From contig CAMYKY010000052.1 of the NCBI GenBank assembly GCA_947259165.1, positions 1-32,196 of the forward strand: a DNA stretch of 32,196 bases. Direction: 5' to 3'. The DNA comes from an uncultured Acidobacteriota bacterium. GTDB lineage: Bacteria > Acidobacteriota > Vicinamibacteria > Marinacidobacterales > SMYC01. The stretch's first letter is position 1. Each line of letters opens with the position of its first letter. Position numbers and translations under genes: made by a program. Positions 1 to 8,558 of the stretch are shown here, one piece after another. A model generated the notes under the pieces. It saw only the letters and a program-made list of their open reading frames with translations. It was not told where the DNA came from and made no database searches.

Positions 1-1152
1 CGGTTGACCGGTAAGATCGCCGGGATGCAAGTCGGGTTTCTGAACATACAATCCGACAGTCTCGATTTGTTCGACGACGAGCTTGGCAAAGACGTCGAGG
101 TCGAGCCGCCGCTCAATTTTGGTGTGGTGCGCTTGTTCCAGGAGTTCGAGAACCGTACCCGCTTAGGCGGACTCTTCGTGTCGAAAGTCAACACCAGCGA
201 TACAAGCGACTACAACCTCACCTACGCCGTCGATGGAACCTACGGGGTCGGCGAGGCCGTCAATTTCACCGGCTGGGCAGCGGGGACGACGACCCCTGGA
301 GCTGAGAAGGCGCAATCCGCGTTCAACGTCACCGCTTCGTACGATACGCGCGACTGGCGTATCTCCGGAGGCTACCGAGATATCGGAGAAGAGTTCAACC
401 CGGAGGTTGGGTTCTTGCCGCGACGAGACTACCGGTATGTCAACGCCTTCTTCCTCCGCAACTACCGTTTTCCGAGCATCTCTTGGTTCCGGGAGCTGAG
501 GCCGCATGTTGTGTGGAATCAGTACTGGGACCACGAGGGCTTCTCTGAAACTTACCTCGTCCATATCGACAGCCACTTCGAGTTCGAAAACGGCGCGTTT
601 TTTCAACTGCCGGCAATCAACTTCACCGGTGAAGGACTCAAGGAGCAGTTCGAGATCAGTCCCGGGATTATCATCCCGCCCGGAACCTATGACAATTTGG
701 ATTGGGGGTTCCGAGCGAACACGGATCTCAGCGCACCGTTCTCGGTCAGCGCCAACATCGACGCGGGTGGATTCTACTCGGGTCGCCGAATCGGAACGAC
801 CACAACGTTGAACTACCGCTATCAGGACAAGTTCACGTCGTCGTTGCGCGTGGCCTACTTCGACGTCAACCTGCCAGAAGGCGACTTCATTACATCGCTC
901 GTAGCGGTCAAGGGATCATATGCGTTCACGCCACGAATCTTTCTCCAAGCCACGATTCAATACAGCAATCAATCCCAGGACATGGGCAGCAATATCCGTT
1001 TCGGCTGGCTGAACACCGCCGGCACCGGCCTCTACGTCGTCTACAACGACATCGAGCACTTCGGCATGTTCGAACGCACCGGTTTCGACCGAGGCCCAAA
1101 AGGCCGCCAGTTCATCGTCAAGTACACGAAACAGTTCGACATCGGCCGGTAG
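1..1152 (+). CDS. DUF5916-type outer-membrane beta-barrel protein, C-terminal part (5' truncated)
   Basis: The reading frame is open from the first base and ends at TAG 1150-1152, so the true start lies outside the window. The visible 380 or so residues are rich in alternating aromatic and polar residues typical of transmembrane beta strands (for example FNVTASYDTRDWRISGGY and LNYRYQDKFTSSLRVAYF), and the protein ends in a barrel-like strand, FIVKYTKQFDIGR. This pattern matches the C-terminal barrel of the DUF5916 family, whose members usually carry an N-terminal carbohydrate-binding-like domain and a signal peptide; both would be upstream. Its molecular role is not known; a transport or surface-binding role in the outer membrane is inferred. 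The family call rests on remembered sequence style, not a search. It is followed by a C-rich hairpin repeat. Confidence 0.7.
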   Translation, partial: RLTGKIAGMQVGFLNIQSDSLDLFDDELGKDVEVEPPLNFGVVRLFQEFENRTRLGGLFVSKVNTSDTSDYNLTYAVDGTYGVGEAVNFTGWAAGTTTPGAEKAQSAFNVTASYDTRDWRISGGYRDIGEEFNPEVGFLPRRDYRYVNAFFLRNYRFPSISWFRELRPHVVWNQYWDHEGFSETYLVHIDSHFEFENGAFFQLPAINFTGEGLKEQFEISPGIIIPPGTYDNLDWGFRANTDLSAPFSVSANIDAGGFYSGRRIGTTTTLNYRYQDKFTSSLRVAYFDVNLPEGDFITSLVAVKGSYAFTPRIFLQATIQYSNQSQDMGSNIRFGWLNTAGTGLYVVYNDIEHFGMFERTGFDRGPKGRQFIVKYTKQFDIGR

Positions 1153-1222
1153 ATCCTCGAGGCGGTGCGAACGTCGGGAGATCGCACTAGTAGGCTTCAC
1201 GGTTGACAAGCCTTCGGCAGCG

Positions 1223-1321
1223 CCCCCCCACCCGGACGCCTTCGGCGTCCGACCTCTCCCCCAAGCGGGAGAGGATAATACAAAGAGGTCGACGGCGCGT
1301 TAGCGCCGTCGGGTGAGGGGG
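1223..1321. repeat. C-rich hairpin repeat, copy R1 (double)
   Basis: This copy is made of two inverted halves. Each has a CCCC(T)CACCC or GGGTGAGGGG end, a variable stem (GGACGCC-ttc-GGCGTCC at 1234-1250; GACGGCGC-gtta-GCGCCGTC in the second half), and a shared CCTCTCCC...GGGAGAGG palindrome in the middle. Related copies lie at 3269-3330, 9591-9647 and 25824-25930. Similar CCCTCACCC...CCTCTCCC intergenic palindromes occur in many bacterial genomes. Here it lies just after the outer-membrane gene and could act as a transcription stop, but there is no T-tract. Confidence 0.85.
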
Positions 1322-1335
1322 ATAACACCGAAGTC

Positions 1336-1536
1336 TCAGTCGCGCGTGAGGCTGAGGTATGCGCGGTCGAACAGGCGCGCGGGATCCCCTTTAGCTTCGT
1401 CCCACTCGGCCGTGGGGTTGGCGGCAATCACGTCACTCAGACTCGCCCTCGATCAATGAGCGCCACGACCCGAGAAGTCGATGATGCCGTCGATGCTGCC
1501 ACCGTTGCCCACGTCAATGAACGGATAGCCGCTGTT
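1336..1536 (-). pseudogene. Remnant of an MBL-fold metallo-hydrolase gene
   Basis: On the minus strand one frame reads NSGYPFIDVGNGGSIDGIID, which resembles the conserved segment of class B / quinoprotein-relay-type metallo-beta-lactamase-fold hydrolases. The next frame then gives SRVVALIDRGR, and after a one-base slip the first frame resumes with SLSDVIAANPTAEWDEAKGD and ends RLFDRAYLSLTRD-stop (TGA, 1336-1338). The pieces are in the order expected for the family's C-terminus, but the part that should lie between them, including the GHG metal-ligand motif, is missing, and there is an in-frame stop. It is therefore a deleted, frameshifted relic rather than a gene. No N-terminal half is visible upstream. 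Confidence 0.65.
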
Positions 1537-1640
1537 AGTTGCCCTGTGCCACGAGCGCTGGTTTGAAACCCATCCGTTCGGACGTCAAGTGGCTCTCGAA
1601 AAGAGCCCCGAGCGAGCTGTTCGCAAAACGCCATCCGTTT
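1537..1640. other. Unassigned spacer before the sulfatase
   Basis: No convincing gene is seen here. A short minus-strand open stretch contains FANSSLGALFESHLTSERMG, which might be another decayed fragment, but I do not recognise it. The plus-strand frame of the sulfatase is open through this stretch, but its best start is at 1659. Confidence 0.3.
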
Positions 1641-1658
1641 TATACTTCGACGGAGCCC

Positions 1659-3194
1659 ATGAAGAATCCGTACGTTGCTGGTTTGTTCCTACTCAGCGCG
1701 TCGTGCGCGAGTCCGCCGGCGCCTACGCCTCCAAGCCCCAACGTCGTCTACATTGTGAGCGACACGCATCGTTGGGGCGCGATGTCGTTTACCCAAACGC
1801 CGGCGGTTCAGACGCCCAATCTCGAGCGTCTCGCGCAGGAGGGGCTCTCGTTCAACCGGTACTACGTCAACCTTCCGCTCTGTACGACTTATCGGGCGAT
1901 CTTATTGACCGGGCGTTGGCCCTACCAACAAGGGCTCATCGCAAACCACATGGCGCTCGCCGAGCGGGTCGATCTTCCCGAGAACGAGCGGCATCGCGGC
2001 ACGCTTGCGTGGGCGTTCAAAGACGCAGGCTACGCGACCGGGTATTTCGGGAAGTGGCACCTTGGCGGCAACGTCGCGATGCCCGGGCGCGAGACCACGG
2101 GCACGGTGCAGGAGAGCAGAAACGCCCTCCCCTTTGGCTTCGACCGCTCGATCGTATGGTGGGGGACGAACAACCATCGCAAGTCTCGCTTTTCCGTGGA
2201 CGGCGGGGACGCGGTGGAGTGGGAGGGCGCTTCGAATGCTACGTCCACGGTAGAGCAAGCGCTCGAATGGATCACCGAGGCGAGTCGCGGCGAGGAACCG
2301 TTCTTTGTCGTCATCTCGTTGAACCCTCCTCATGGACCGTTTCATGATGCGCTCGATGACAAAAAAGCCCTGTATCCGGACGAGACGACGCTGCCGTTTC
2401 ATCCGCTCGACCAGATTCGGAATTGGGAGCATCACCGTGACTACCACGCGCTCATCAGCGGCATCGATGACGATGTGGGTCGGGTCGATGCCGCGCTCGA
2501 AGGGCTCGGGCTTTCGGAGAACACGGTTGTTATCTACACGTCTGACCATGGGGCGATGACGGGCATCGAAGGCATCGCCTACGGCCAGAAACGGAATCCT
2601 CATGACGAGTCGGCACGGGTGCCGTTTATCGCGAGGTGGCCCGGAAAGATTCCAGCAGGTGGCGAAGTGGAAACGCTGTTTTCCGCGATCGACGTCTTTC
2701 CAACACTCGCAGCGCTCGTGGGTTTAGACGGAGATTACGTCCGCACGTTGCCGGGCGTTGATCTTTCAAGAACTTTTCTCGGCGAGCCGGGCGGTCCGGA
2801 CCCGGGCTCGGTATTCCTCATGCATCCGAGCAACATGAACAACGTGGGAAGCGTGCACCAGCGGATTTGGCGAGCGGTGGTCACCAAAGACTACACGTAC
2901 GCGGTGACTCACGACGGGGAGCTCGCGCTGTGGGATCACTCAGAGGCATATCAGGTGAACAATCTCGCGGGCGATCCGGAGACGCTCGCGGTGCGGGCGG
3001 AGCTATGGGGCGAGTTGCAGGCGTGGATGGAGACGGCGGAGACGCCGTACATCAACAACTGGTTCGAGAAATCGCCGGTTTGGGAGATCCAGGCGTGGAA
3101 TCGGGAGCATGGGCTCGGAGAGAGCAACGAGGATCGGGAGATTGGGAAGCGGTTTGTGTTGGATCTGAGGGCTTCCAACCCGATTGAAGAGTAG
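1659..3194 (+). CDS. Lipoprotein sulfatase-family (S1) protein with non-canonical CTTYR motif
   Basis: A 511-aa alkaline-phosphatase-superfamily sulfatase. The start ATG 1659 is chosen because it opens a lipoprotein-like signal peptide (MKNPYVAGLFLLSASC, Cys16 as possible lipidated residue; Ser at -3 is unusual) followed by a Pro-rich linker. GGAG lies 4 nt upstream and a TATACT -10 box lies at 1641-1646. Sulfatase landmarks are NVVYIVSD (one Asp where DD is usual), QTPNLERLAQEG, LLTGRWP, YFGKWHLGG, VVISLNPPHGP and YTSDHG. The position that should carry C-X-P-S-R, the formylglycine maturation motif, reads C75-T-T-Y-R79. The overall look is of choline/heparan-type S1 sulfatases, expected to hydrolyse sulfate esters in the periplasm. 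Without the proline, maturation by the usual aerobic enzyme is doubtful, so it may be inactive, matured differently, or a phosphonate/phosphodiester hydrolase-like relative. It converges on the aldolase gene, with repeat R2 between them. Confidence 0.85.
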   Translation: MKNPYVAGLFLLSASCASPPAPTPPSPNVVYIVSDTHRWGAMSFTQTPAVQTPNLERLAQEGLSFNRYYVNLPLCTTYRAILLTGRWPYQQGLIANHMALAERVDLPENERHRGTLAWAFKDAGYATGYFGKWHLGGNVAMPGRETTGTVQESRNALPFGFDRSIVWWGTNNHRKSRFSVDGGDAVEWEGASNATSTVEQALEWITEASRGEEPFFVVISLNPPHGPFHDALDDKKALYPDETTLPFHPLDQIRNWEHHRDYHALISGIDDDVGRVDAALEGLGLSENTVVIYTSDHGAMTGIEGIAYGQKRNPHDESARVPFIARWPGKIPAGGEVETLFSAIDVFPTLAALVGLDGDYVRTLPGVDLSRTFLGEPGGPDPGSVFLMHPSNMNNVGSVHQRIWRAVVTKDYTYAVTHDGELALWDHSEAYQVNNLAGDPETLAVRAELWGELQAWMETAETPYINNWFEKSPVWEIQAWNREHGLGESNEDREIGKRFVLDLRASNPIEE

Positions 3195-3268
3195 CCTTCG
3201 GGAGGGGCTCGGGGTTTACGGGAGGGTCCTTTTCGGTTGGCTTCGGTGTTGCGATCGGCTTCGGGTGG

Positions 3269-3330
3269 CCCCCCCTCACCCTCGGCGCGCTAGCGCGCCT
3301 CGACCTCTCCCCCCATTGGGGGGAGAGGTT
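3269..3330. repeat. C-rich hairpin repeat, copy R2
   Basis: It has the CCCCTCACCC start, a perfect 16-bp palindrome GGCGCGCTAGCGCGCC (3284-3299), then CGACCTCTCCCCCC-att-GGGGGGAGAGGTT. It fills the space between two convergent genes (sulfatase stop at 3194, aldolase stop at 3342), so it could terminate both. Confidence 0.85.
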
Positions 3331-3341
3331 ATTGATGATTC

Positions 3342-4316
3342 TTAGGTGTTCAAGTATTGCTTCAACGGTTCCATGTTGTAGTTGATTTCGGCGATGGCAT
3401 CGGCGTCGAACTCGTAGTTACCTCGGCGGGTGACGCTCGTTTTGAATACGCCGCGTTGTTGCATCATGTACGGGCGTAGGCCGGGGATGTGGTTTTCCAG
3501 GTTGGTGATCAGCATCATCTTGGCGTAGAGGTCGCGGACGGCATCGGGGCGGTTTTCGCGGTGAAGGGCCCAGATTCTTGCGTAAACTTCGGCGTACTGG
3601 GGGCCGCCGGTCATCATGCCGTCCATGCCGAGGCGCATTTCGTAGGTCCAGGCGCGGGCCCGGCTGCCACCGAAAATCCGCTTCACCGCTCCCGGTCGAT
3701 AGCGGGCCGCCTGCTTCATGCGCACCAGCGTGTTTCCATATTCCTCTTTGATGTAGCCGAAGTTCGGAAACTTCTCGCCCAGCTCGACGATGAAGTCGAT
3801 CGTGGGCTCGATGTCGGGGGCGCCCGCGGACGTTTGGATGAACACCGGTCGCGACGTGACGTTGCACAGCTCGGTAAAGTATTCGCGGTACTCACCGATC
3901 GATCTGGCGTTTTTTGGCGGCATCGCGATCATGGCGTCGGGACCCAGCTTTTCCGCGTGCCGCGCAAACTCGAGCATGGAGTCGGTGTCATTGCCTTGCA
4001 CACCGAACATCAACGTCGGCGCCGTTGCTTTCGCGGCTTTGGCGATGACGTCCATACCCTCCATGACCTCGTCGCTCGTGAGCCACGGCAGATCGCTCGA
4101 GTTCTGGGGCCACACGAGCCCCTGCATGCCGCAACCGACGAGAAACTCGACTTCGGCCGCGAGATCCTCGTAGTCGACCGACTTGTCAACTTTATAAGGC
4201 GTAGCCAGAATTTTGAACACGCCACCCAGTGTTTTCTCCTCCTGGCTCGAGGCTCTCGATGCCAACGCTGCCGCTCCCACGGTTCCCATCCACTCACGCC
4301 GGGTAAACCTGGTCAT
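3342..4316 (-). CDS. Tat-exported dihydrodipicolinate synthase/N-acetylneuraminate lyase family protein
   Basis: A 324-aa TIM-barrel class I aldolase-like protein. ATG 4316 is preferred over the adjacent GTG 4319 because GGAGG (4323-4327 on this strand) lies 6 nt before it. The N-terminus is a twin-arginine signal, T-R6-R7-E-W-M followed by GTVGAAALASRASSQ, so export of the folded enzyme is predicted; most family members are cytoplasmic. The barrel begins at GGVFKILATPY, and the Schiff-base lysine is probably K190 in FGYIKEEYGN. The strand that normally carries the catalytic tyrosine (Y-N-x-P) reads FIQTSAG, so the usual proton-relay tyrosine is not evident. The substrate is unknown; pyruvate-dependent aldol cleavage or a non-enzymatic sugar-acid-binding role are both possible. 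YceI lies 18 bp upstream on the same strand. Confidence 0.85.
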   Translation of the reverse strand: MTRFTRREWMGTVGAAALASRASSQEEKTLGGVFKILATPYKVDKSVDYEDLAAEVEFLVGCGMQGLVWPQNSSDLPWLTSDEVMEGMDVIAKAAKATAPTLMFGVQGNDTDSMLEFARHAEKLGPDAMIAMPPKNARSIGEYREYFTELCNVTSRPVFIQTSAGAPDIEPTIDFIVELGEKFPNFGYIKEEYGNTLVRMKQAARYRPGAVKRIFGGSRARAWTYEMRLGMDGMMTGGPQYAEVYARIWALHRENRPDAVRDLYAKMMLITNLENHIPGLRPYMMQQRGVFKTSVTRRGNYEFDADAIAEINYNMEPLKQYLNT

Positions 4317-4334
4317 CACTTGCCTCCTTGAGGG

Positions 4335-4886
4335 TCAGTCTTCGAGAAGCGCCTCGGCGTCGACGGTGATAAAGACGTCGTTGCCAACGACGACGCCACC
4401 CTTCTCCAACTCGCCTTGCCACTTCACGTCGAAATCGTGTCGGTTGATTCGAGTCGTGCCGGTGAAACCCGCACGAGTCTTGGGACCCTTGTCTTCGTTG
4501 CCAACCCAAAAAGGCGTCGCCCACGAACCAAGGTAGCTCACCTCCATCACGACCGGGTGGGTGATGTCACGGATCGTCAGGTCCCCGTTGACCCTGTAGT
4601 CGGTCTCGCCAATTTGGTCGGCGAATCGCCCCTTGTACGTGATCTTCGGATGATTCTCGGCGTCGAGAAAGTCAGCGTGTTTCAGGTGACTATCTCGAGC
4701 CTCATCCCCGGTCCAGAGCTTGTGCGCATCCATCATGACCTCGATGACGCCCCCGACTGGATTTTCCAAGTCGAGATCGAGATTGCCTTCGACCGCAGGG
4801 ATGATGCCGCGAACCCACGTAACCATCATGTGCCGCACGCGAAACTCCGCAGCGGAATGCCCCGGTTCAAGTACCCACTTCGCCAT
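4335..4886 (-). CDS. YceI family protein
   Basis: A 183-aa YceI-like lipocalin-fold protein. The ATG at 4886 is chosen with GAGGG upstream; TTG 4892 would add two residues. Family features are the opening WVLEPGHSAAEFRVRHMMVTWVRG, the middle HLKHADFLDAENHPKITYKG and the LTIRDITHPVVMEV strand. YceI proteins bind polyisoprenoid or other hydrophobic ligands inside a beta-barrel. This one has no signal peptide, unlike E. coli YceI, so a cytoplasmic location is likely. It lies 16 bp from the next gene upstream (4903-5589) and 18 bp before the aldolase, so the three minus-strand genes may be one transcript. Confidence 0.9.
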   Translation of the reverse strand: MAKWVLEPGHSAAEFRVRHMMVTWVRGIIPAVEGNLDLDLENPVGGVIEVMMDAHKLWTGDEARDSHLKHADFLDAENHPKITYKGRFADQIGETDYRVNGDLTIRDITHPVVMEVSYLGSWATPFWVGNEDKGPKTRAGFTGTTRINRHDFDVKWQGELEKGGVVVGNDVFITVDAEALLED

Positions 4887-4902
4887 ACCCAAATGCCCTC
4901 AT

Positions 4903-5589
4903 CTATGTTCGCAAATAGCCGTCGACGTTACGCTCCATCCACACTTCACTGGAGCGCGCTTGATATTCGATCCCTCTTTGCTTTTCGGCAAGCTGCTCCT
5001 GCGATCGACGCAAGGCACTCGCGATCATCGAGTGGACTAGCGGCTCGTCATCGGGCATTCCCAGTTGCTCGAGCAGGCTCCGAGTCGTACCGCCGAAGCT
5101 GGAGTCAAACCAAGGCTCGTCCAACCCGACATAGCAGAAAAACTGGCTCTTGGACGGAAGGAACGCGCTGAGATTGAGCACGTGATCGTCCCGATACGGT
5201 ATCGGGAAGTGCTCGGCCAGGTGGACGTGACACACGCGTTGTGCCGTTGGGGTCGAGCGCCCACCCTTTTCCCGCCCCCGCTTGACCTCTTCGGGAATTT
5301 CGTTGGAATCGAGAAGCGCGATGGTGGAGCCGATTCGCGTCGGGAAGTTCTCGAGCATCTCGCTCCCCGGTCGACTCAGCTGTTGATAGTCCAAATCGAG
5401 CTCGTCGAGCTCGGAACGGAGCCTGTCCCCGGTGTCGGGAAAGTGATAGACCATGAGGCAATCGATGACGTCATCGCTCCGATCTAACGCGACCTTCCGC
5501 CTCAAATCCGCAAATTTGAGCTCTCGCGTGAACCAAACGCGGTCTTCGAACGTCGGCTTGCCGCCAAACAATCGGTTCAAAAAGCCCAT
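4903..5589 (-). CDS. Conserved hypothetical protein (MGFLNRLFGG family)
   Basis: A 228-aa soluble protein with no signal peptide or membrane segment. It starts MGFLNRLFGGKPTFEDRVWFT, an N-terminus I associate with uncharacterised proteins of Acidobacteria and Planctomycetes. It contains a VYHFPDTGDRL segment that resembles nucleotide-interconversion or accessory proteins annotated near SecA, and a C-terminal helix with MIASALRRSQEQLAEKQ. I cannot assign a function. It is the first gene of a probable three-gene minus-strand unit with YceI and the Tat-exported aldolase. No strong Shine-Dalgarno sequence precedes the ATG. Confidence 0.7.
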   Translation of the reverse strand: MGFLNRLFGGKPTFEDRVWFTRELKFADLRRKVALDRSDDVIDCLMVYHFPDTGDRLRSELDELDLDYQQLSRPGSEMLENFPTRIGSTIALLDSNEIPEEVKRGREKGGRSTPTAQRVCHVHLAEHFPIPYRDDHVLNLSAFLPSKSQFFCYVGLDEPWFDSSFGGTTRSLLEQLGMPDDEPLVHSMIASALRRSQEQLAEKQRGIEYQARSSEVWMERNVDGYLRT

Positions 5590-5714
5590 GGTGGGTTAGG
5601 CGCCTCTCATCGAATCTCCGCATACTACTCGTTTCGGTTGAGCACGAGCAATGTTGGGGGTACGGGAGCCGAGGAAAGTGGAGTATCTTGTGCCGCGCGA
5701 AAGGTGGTGTGAGC

Positions 5715-8498
5715 ATGACGAGGCTTCATTGCAAGTTGGCGATTTGGGCGTTGCTGGCGTGGGCAACAACGGGGGCCGCCCAGACGATTCCGCTGCCCGA
5801 GCACCCGCGTCCGGATTTCGAACGACCGGAATGGCTCAATCTCAACGGACCCTGGCAATTCCGCTTCGACCCGGCGAACGAAGGCGTTGATTCAGGTTGG
5901 GCGACAGGCTCGGTCGAGCTCGACCAATCCATCCTCGTCCCGTTTTCTTGGGGAGCCCCGCTTTCCGGTATCGCTGATGAAGCGGACATCGGTTGGTACG
6001 CGCGCGCGATCGAAGTACCCGAGGCGTGGGCGGGACGCCGAATCTTCCTCGTGGTCGGAGCCTCGGATTGGCAAACGACGGCGTGGCTCGATGGCGAGCT
6101 CGTCGGTGAGCATCGCGGCGGCTACACGCCCTTTTCCTTGGAGCTCACCGGCGACGTGACGCCCGGTCGAGCGCAATCGCTCGTGATCCGAGTCGATGAT
6201 TCGCCGCACGCGTTCAAGCTGGAAGGAAAGCAAGGGTACGGTCCCGCGCGCGGCATTTGGCAAACCCCGTACCTCGAGGCGCGGGGAAGCGCACCGCTCG
6301 AAGATCTGCACTTCGCACCCGACGTCAGCCGCGGCAAAGTGACGGTGAGCGCTCGTCTCCTCGATCCGGCTCCCACCGAGCTGACGCTCGAGGTGCGCTT
6401 CCAGGACTCGATCGCACCGGCCTCTCATACCATTGAGCGCGGCTCGAGCGAAGCGCTGTTCGACATTCCTATTCCCGAGGCGCGGCTTTGGACTCTAAAC
6501 GATCCGTATCTCTATGACGTCGCCGCGACCATCACCGGCGAGGGCATTGTCGGAGATCGAGTCGCAACCTACTTCGGGATGCGGAGCATCAGCGTGATGA
6601 ACTTGCCCGGCACCGACGACCATCCTTACATCGCGCTCAACGGAGAGCCGATCTATCTTCAGATGTCGCTCGACCAGTCCTACCATCCCGAGGGTTTCTA
6701 TACTTTCCCGAGCGATGCGTTCGTCCGTGACGAGATTCTGCGCGCGCGCCAGATCGGCTTGAACGGTCAGCGTATCCACGTCAAGGTCGGAATTCCTCGA
6801 AAACTCTACTGGGCCGATCGATTGGGCATGCTGATCATGGCCGACGTACCCAATTCCTGGGGTGAGCCCGACGCTCAGATGCGCCACGAGGTCGAGCACG
6901 CGCTGCGCCAGATGGTCCGGCGCGACTACAACCATCCCTCGATTTTTGCGTGGGTGCCGTTCAACGAAACTTGGGGACTCTACACGCCTGCACGGGGCGA
7001 GGAGCGAGACTACCTTCCCGAAACGCAGGTCTGGGTCTCCGATATCGTCGCGCTCACGAGACGACTCGATCCCACCCGGCTCGTCGAGGACAACTCCCCT
7101 TGTTGCGGGGTTGGCCACGTCGATACCGACATCAACTCGTGGCATTCGTATTTGCCCGGCTACGGCTGGAGAGATGCGCTGGATCGAATATCCGCAGATA
7201 CCCACCCTGGCTCCGAGTGGAATTTCGAAGGGGACTGGGTGCAGCGAGGCCAACCCAACATCAATAGCGAGTTCGGCAACGTCTGGGGATACGAGGGCAG
7301 CGCCGGCGACGTCGATTGGAGCTTCGACTACCACCGCGCCGTCAACGAATTCCGGCGCCATCCCAAGATAGCCGGCTGGCTCTATACGGAGCACCACGAT
7401 GTCGTCAACGAGTGGAACGGTTACTGGCGTTTCGACCGCACCGAGAAGTTCACGGGAATGGAAGACTTCGTCGAAGGAATGTCGCTTCGAGATCTGCACT
7501 CGCCTCTCTACGTCTCGACCGGTCAAGAGATCGTCCGCGAAGTCGACGGCGGTACCACAGCGACGGTTCCTTTGTTCGCGTCGTTCATGACGAGCGGCGA
7601 GACGCTCGGTCGTATGCTCACGTTGACGACACGATTGAGACACATCGATTCGCTCGGGAACGAGGTCGTCGCATTCGAGCGTGATGTCGAGGTCCCGTTC
7701 ACGCCGTGGATGCAGGCCGAGCTCGACCCCCTCGAGGTCGTGATGCCGGATGAGCCCGGACTCGCGACCCTCGAGCTTCGACTCGTTGATGCGACTGGAC
7801 ACGTACATCATCGGAACTTCATGAGCTTCGTCGTTCGCGGCGCCACGCCTGATGCCGTCGGGAGCACCCGCATTCTGCGTTTTTCTCCCCGCGACTTCAC
7901 TAGCACGGAGTGGTCACGGAAACAGTGGATTATCTTGGATGGCTTGAAGGTAAACGGCGCGGGCGCTGGTTTCTTCGACTACAAGCTCGAGTGGCCAAGA
8001 GATGTTGACGTCAATGAGGTCGTCGCGGCATCCCTGCGGCTCGAGGTCTCGGCGAAACAGCTCTTCGGCAAGGACCGCGACGATGGCGAACAAGTCGAAG
8101 GCGATTTTATGAGGGGCCGTGGAACGCTCGACCCCAGCCTCAACCCCAACGCCTACCCGATGACGGACGAACAACGCTTCCCGAGCGCGATGACGGTTCA
8201 CGTTAACGGATACGCCGCGGGCACGGTCGAGCTCGCCGACGATCCAGCCGACCACCGCGGGGTATTGTCATGGCATGCCCAGCCGAGAGACCGTCACCTT
8301 CGCGAAGCCGGCTCTTACGGTTATCTCGTGAACGTACCTTTTCCCCGGTCCTCCATCGAAGCCGCCGCTGCATCGGGACACATCGAGTTGAGGCTGGAAG
8401 TGCCGGACTCGCTGCCCGGAGGACTGGCGATCTACGGGGCTCGCTACGGCCGTTATCCGTTGGATCCCACCGTTTTGCTCGTTCTGAGCAGCCCATAG
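5715..8498 (+). CDS. Secreted glycoside hydrolase family 2 enzyme
   Basis: A 927-aa GH2 protein. ATG 5715 is chosen because it begins a signal peptide (MTRLHCKLAIWALLAWATTGAAQ) and has AAGGTGG 7 nt upstream; in-frame codons before it look non-coding. Domains in order: the sugar-binding jelly roll (about residues 30-185, with LNGPWQFRFDP, GWYARAIEVP and GEHRGGYTPF), an Ig-like domain (about 190-300), the TIM barrel (about 300-600) and an extra C-terminal beta region of about 300 residues. Catalytic candidates are E418 in PFNETWG (acid/base, N-E pair) and E519 in NSEFGN (nucleophile), spaced about 100 residues as in beta-galactosidases and beta-glucuronidases. It probably removes a beta-linked sugar from extracytoplasmic oligosaccharides; the sugar cannot be told from sequence. 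The C-terminal extension resembles no domain I can name. Confidence 0.9.
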   Translation: MTRLHCKLAIWALLAWATTGAAQTIPLPEHPRPDFERPEWLNLNGPWQFRFDPANEGVDSGWATGSVELDQSILVPFSWGAPLSGIADEADIGWYARAIEVPEAWAGRRIFLVVGASDWQTTAWLDGELVGEHRGGYTPFSLELTGDVTPGRAQSLVIRVDDSPHAFKLEGKQGYGPARGIWQTPYLEARGSAPLEDLHFAPDVSRGKVTVSARLLDPAPTELTLEVRFQDSIAPASHTIERGSSEALFDIPIPEARLWTLNDPYLYDVAATITGEGIVGDRVATYFGMRSISVMNLPGTDDHPYIALNGEPIYLQMSLDQSYHPEGFYTFPSDAFVRDEILRARQIGLNGQRIHVKVGIPRKLYWADRLGMLIMADVPNSWGEPDAQMRHEVEHALRQMVRRDYNHPSIFAWVPFNETWGLYTPARGEERDYLPETQVWVSDIVALTRRLDPTRLVEDNSPCCGVGHVDTDINSWHSYLPGYGWRDALDRISADTHPGSEWNFEGDWVQRGQPNINSEFGNVWGYEGSAGDVDWSFDYHRAVNEFRRHPKIAGWLYTEHHDVVNEWNGYWRFDRTEKFTGMEDFVEGMSLRDLHSPLYVSTGQEIVREVDGGTTATVPLFASFMTSGETLGRMLTLTTRLRHIDSLGNEVVAFERDVEVPFTPWMQAELDPLEVVMPDEPGLATLELRLVDATGHVHHRNFMSFVVRGATPDAVGSTRILRFSPRDFTSTEWSRKQWIILDGLKVNGAGAGFFDYKLEWPRDVDVNEVVAASLRLEVSAKQLFGKDRDDGEQVEGDFMRGRGTLDPSLNPNAYPMTDEQRFPSAMTVHVNGYAAGTVELADDPADHRGVLSWHAQPRDRHLREAGSYGYLVNVPFPRSSIEAAAASGHIELRLEVPDSLPGGLAIYGARYGRYPLDPTVLLVLSSP

Positions 8499-8558
8499 TT
8501 TCCTGGTGGCCGCTTCCCGGACTGCGATCCAACCCCTATCATTATTAAAAGGCGTAGC

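Noticed and set aside
6495..7811. Long minus-strand open frame (438 codons) opposite the GH2 gene
   Set aside because: It lies wholly within a well-supported gene, has no recognisable domain, and is the usual high-GC antisense open frame.
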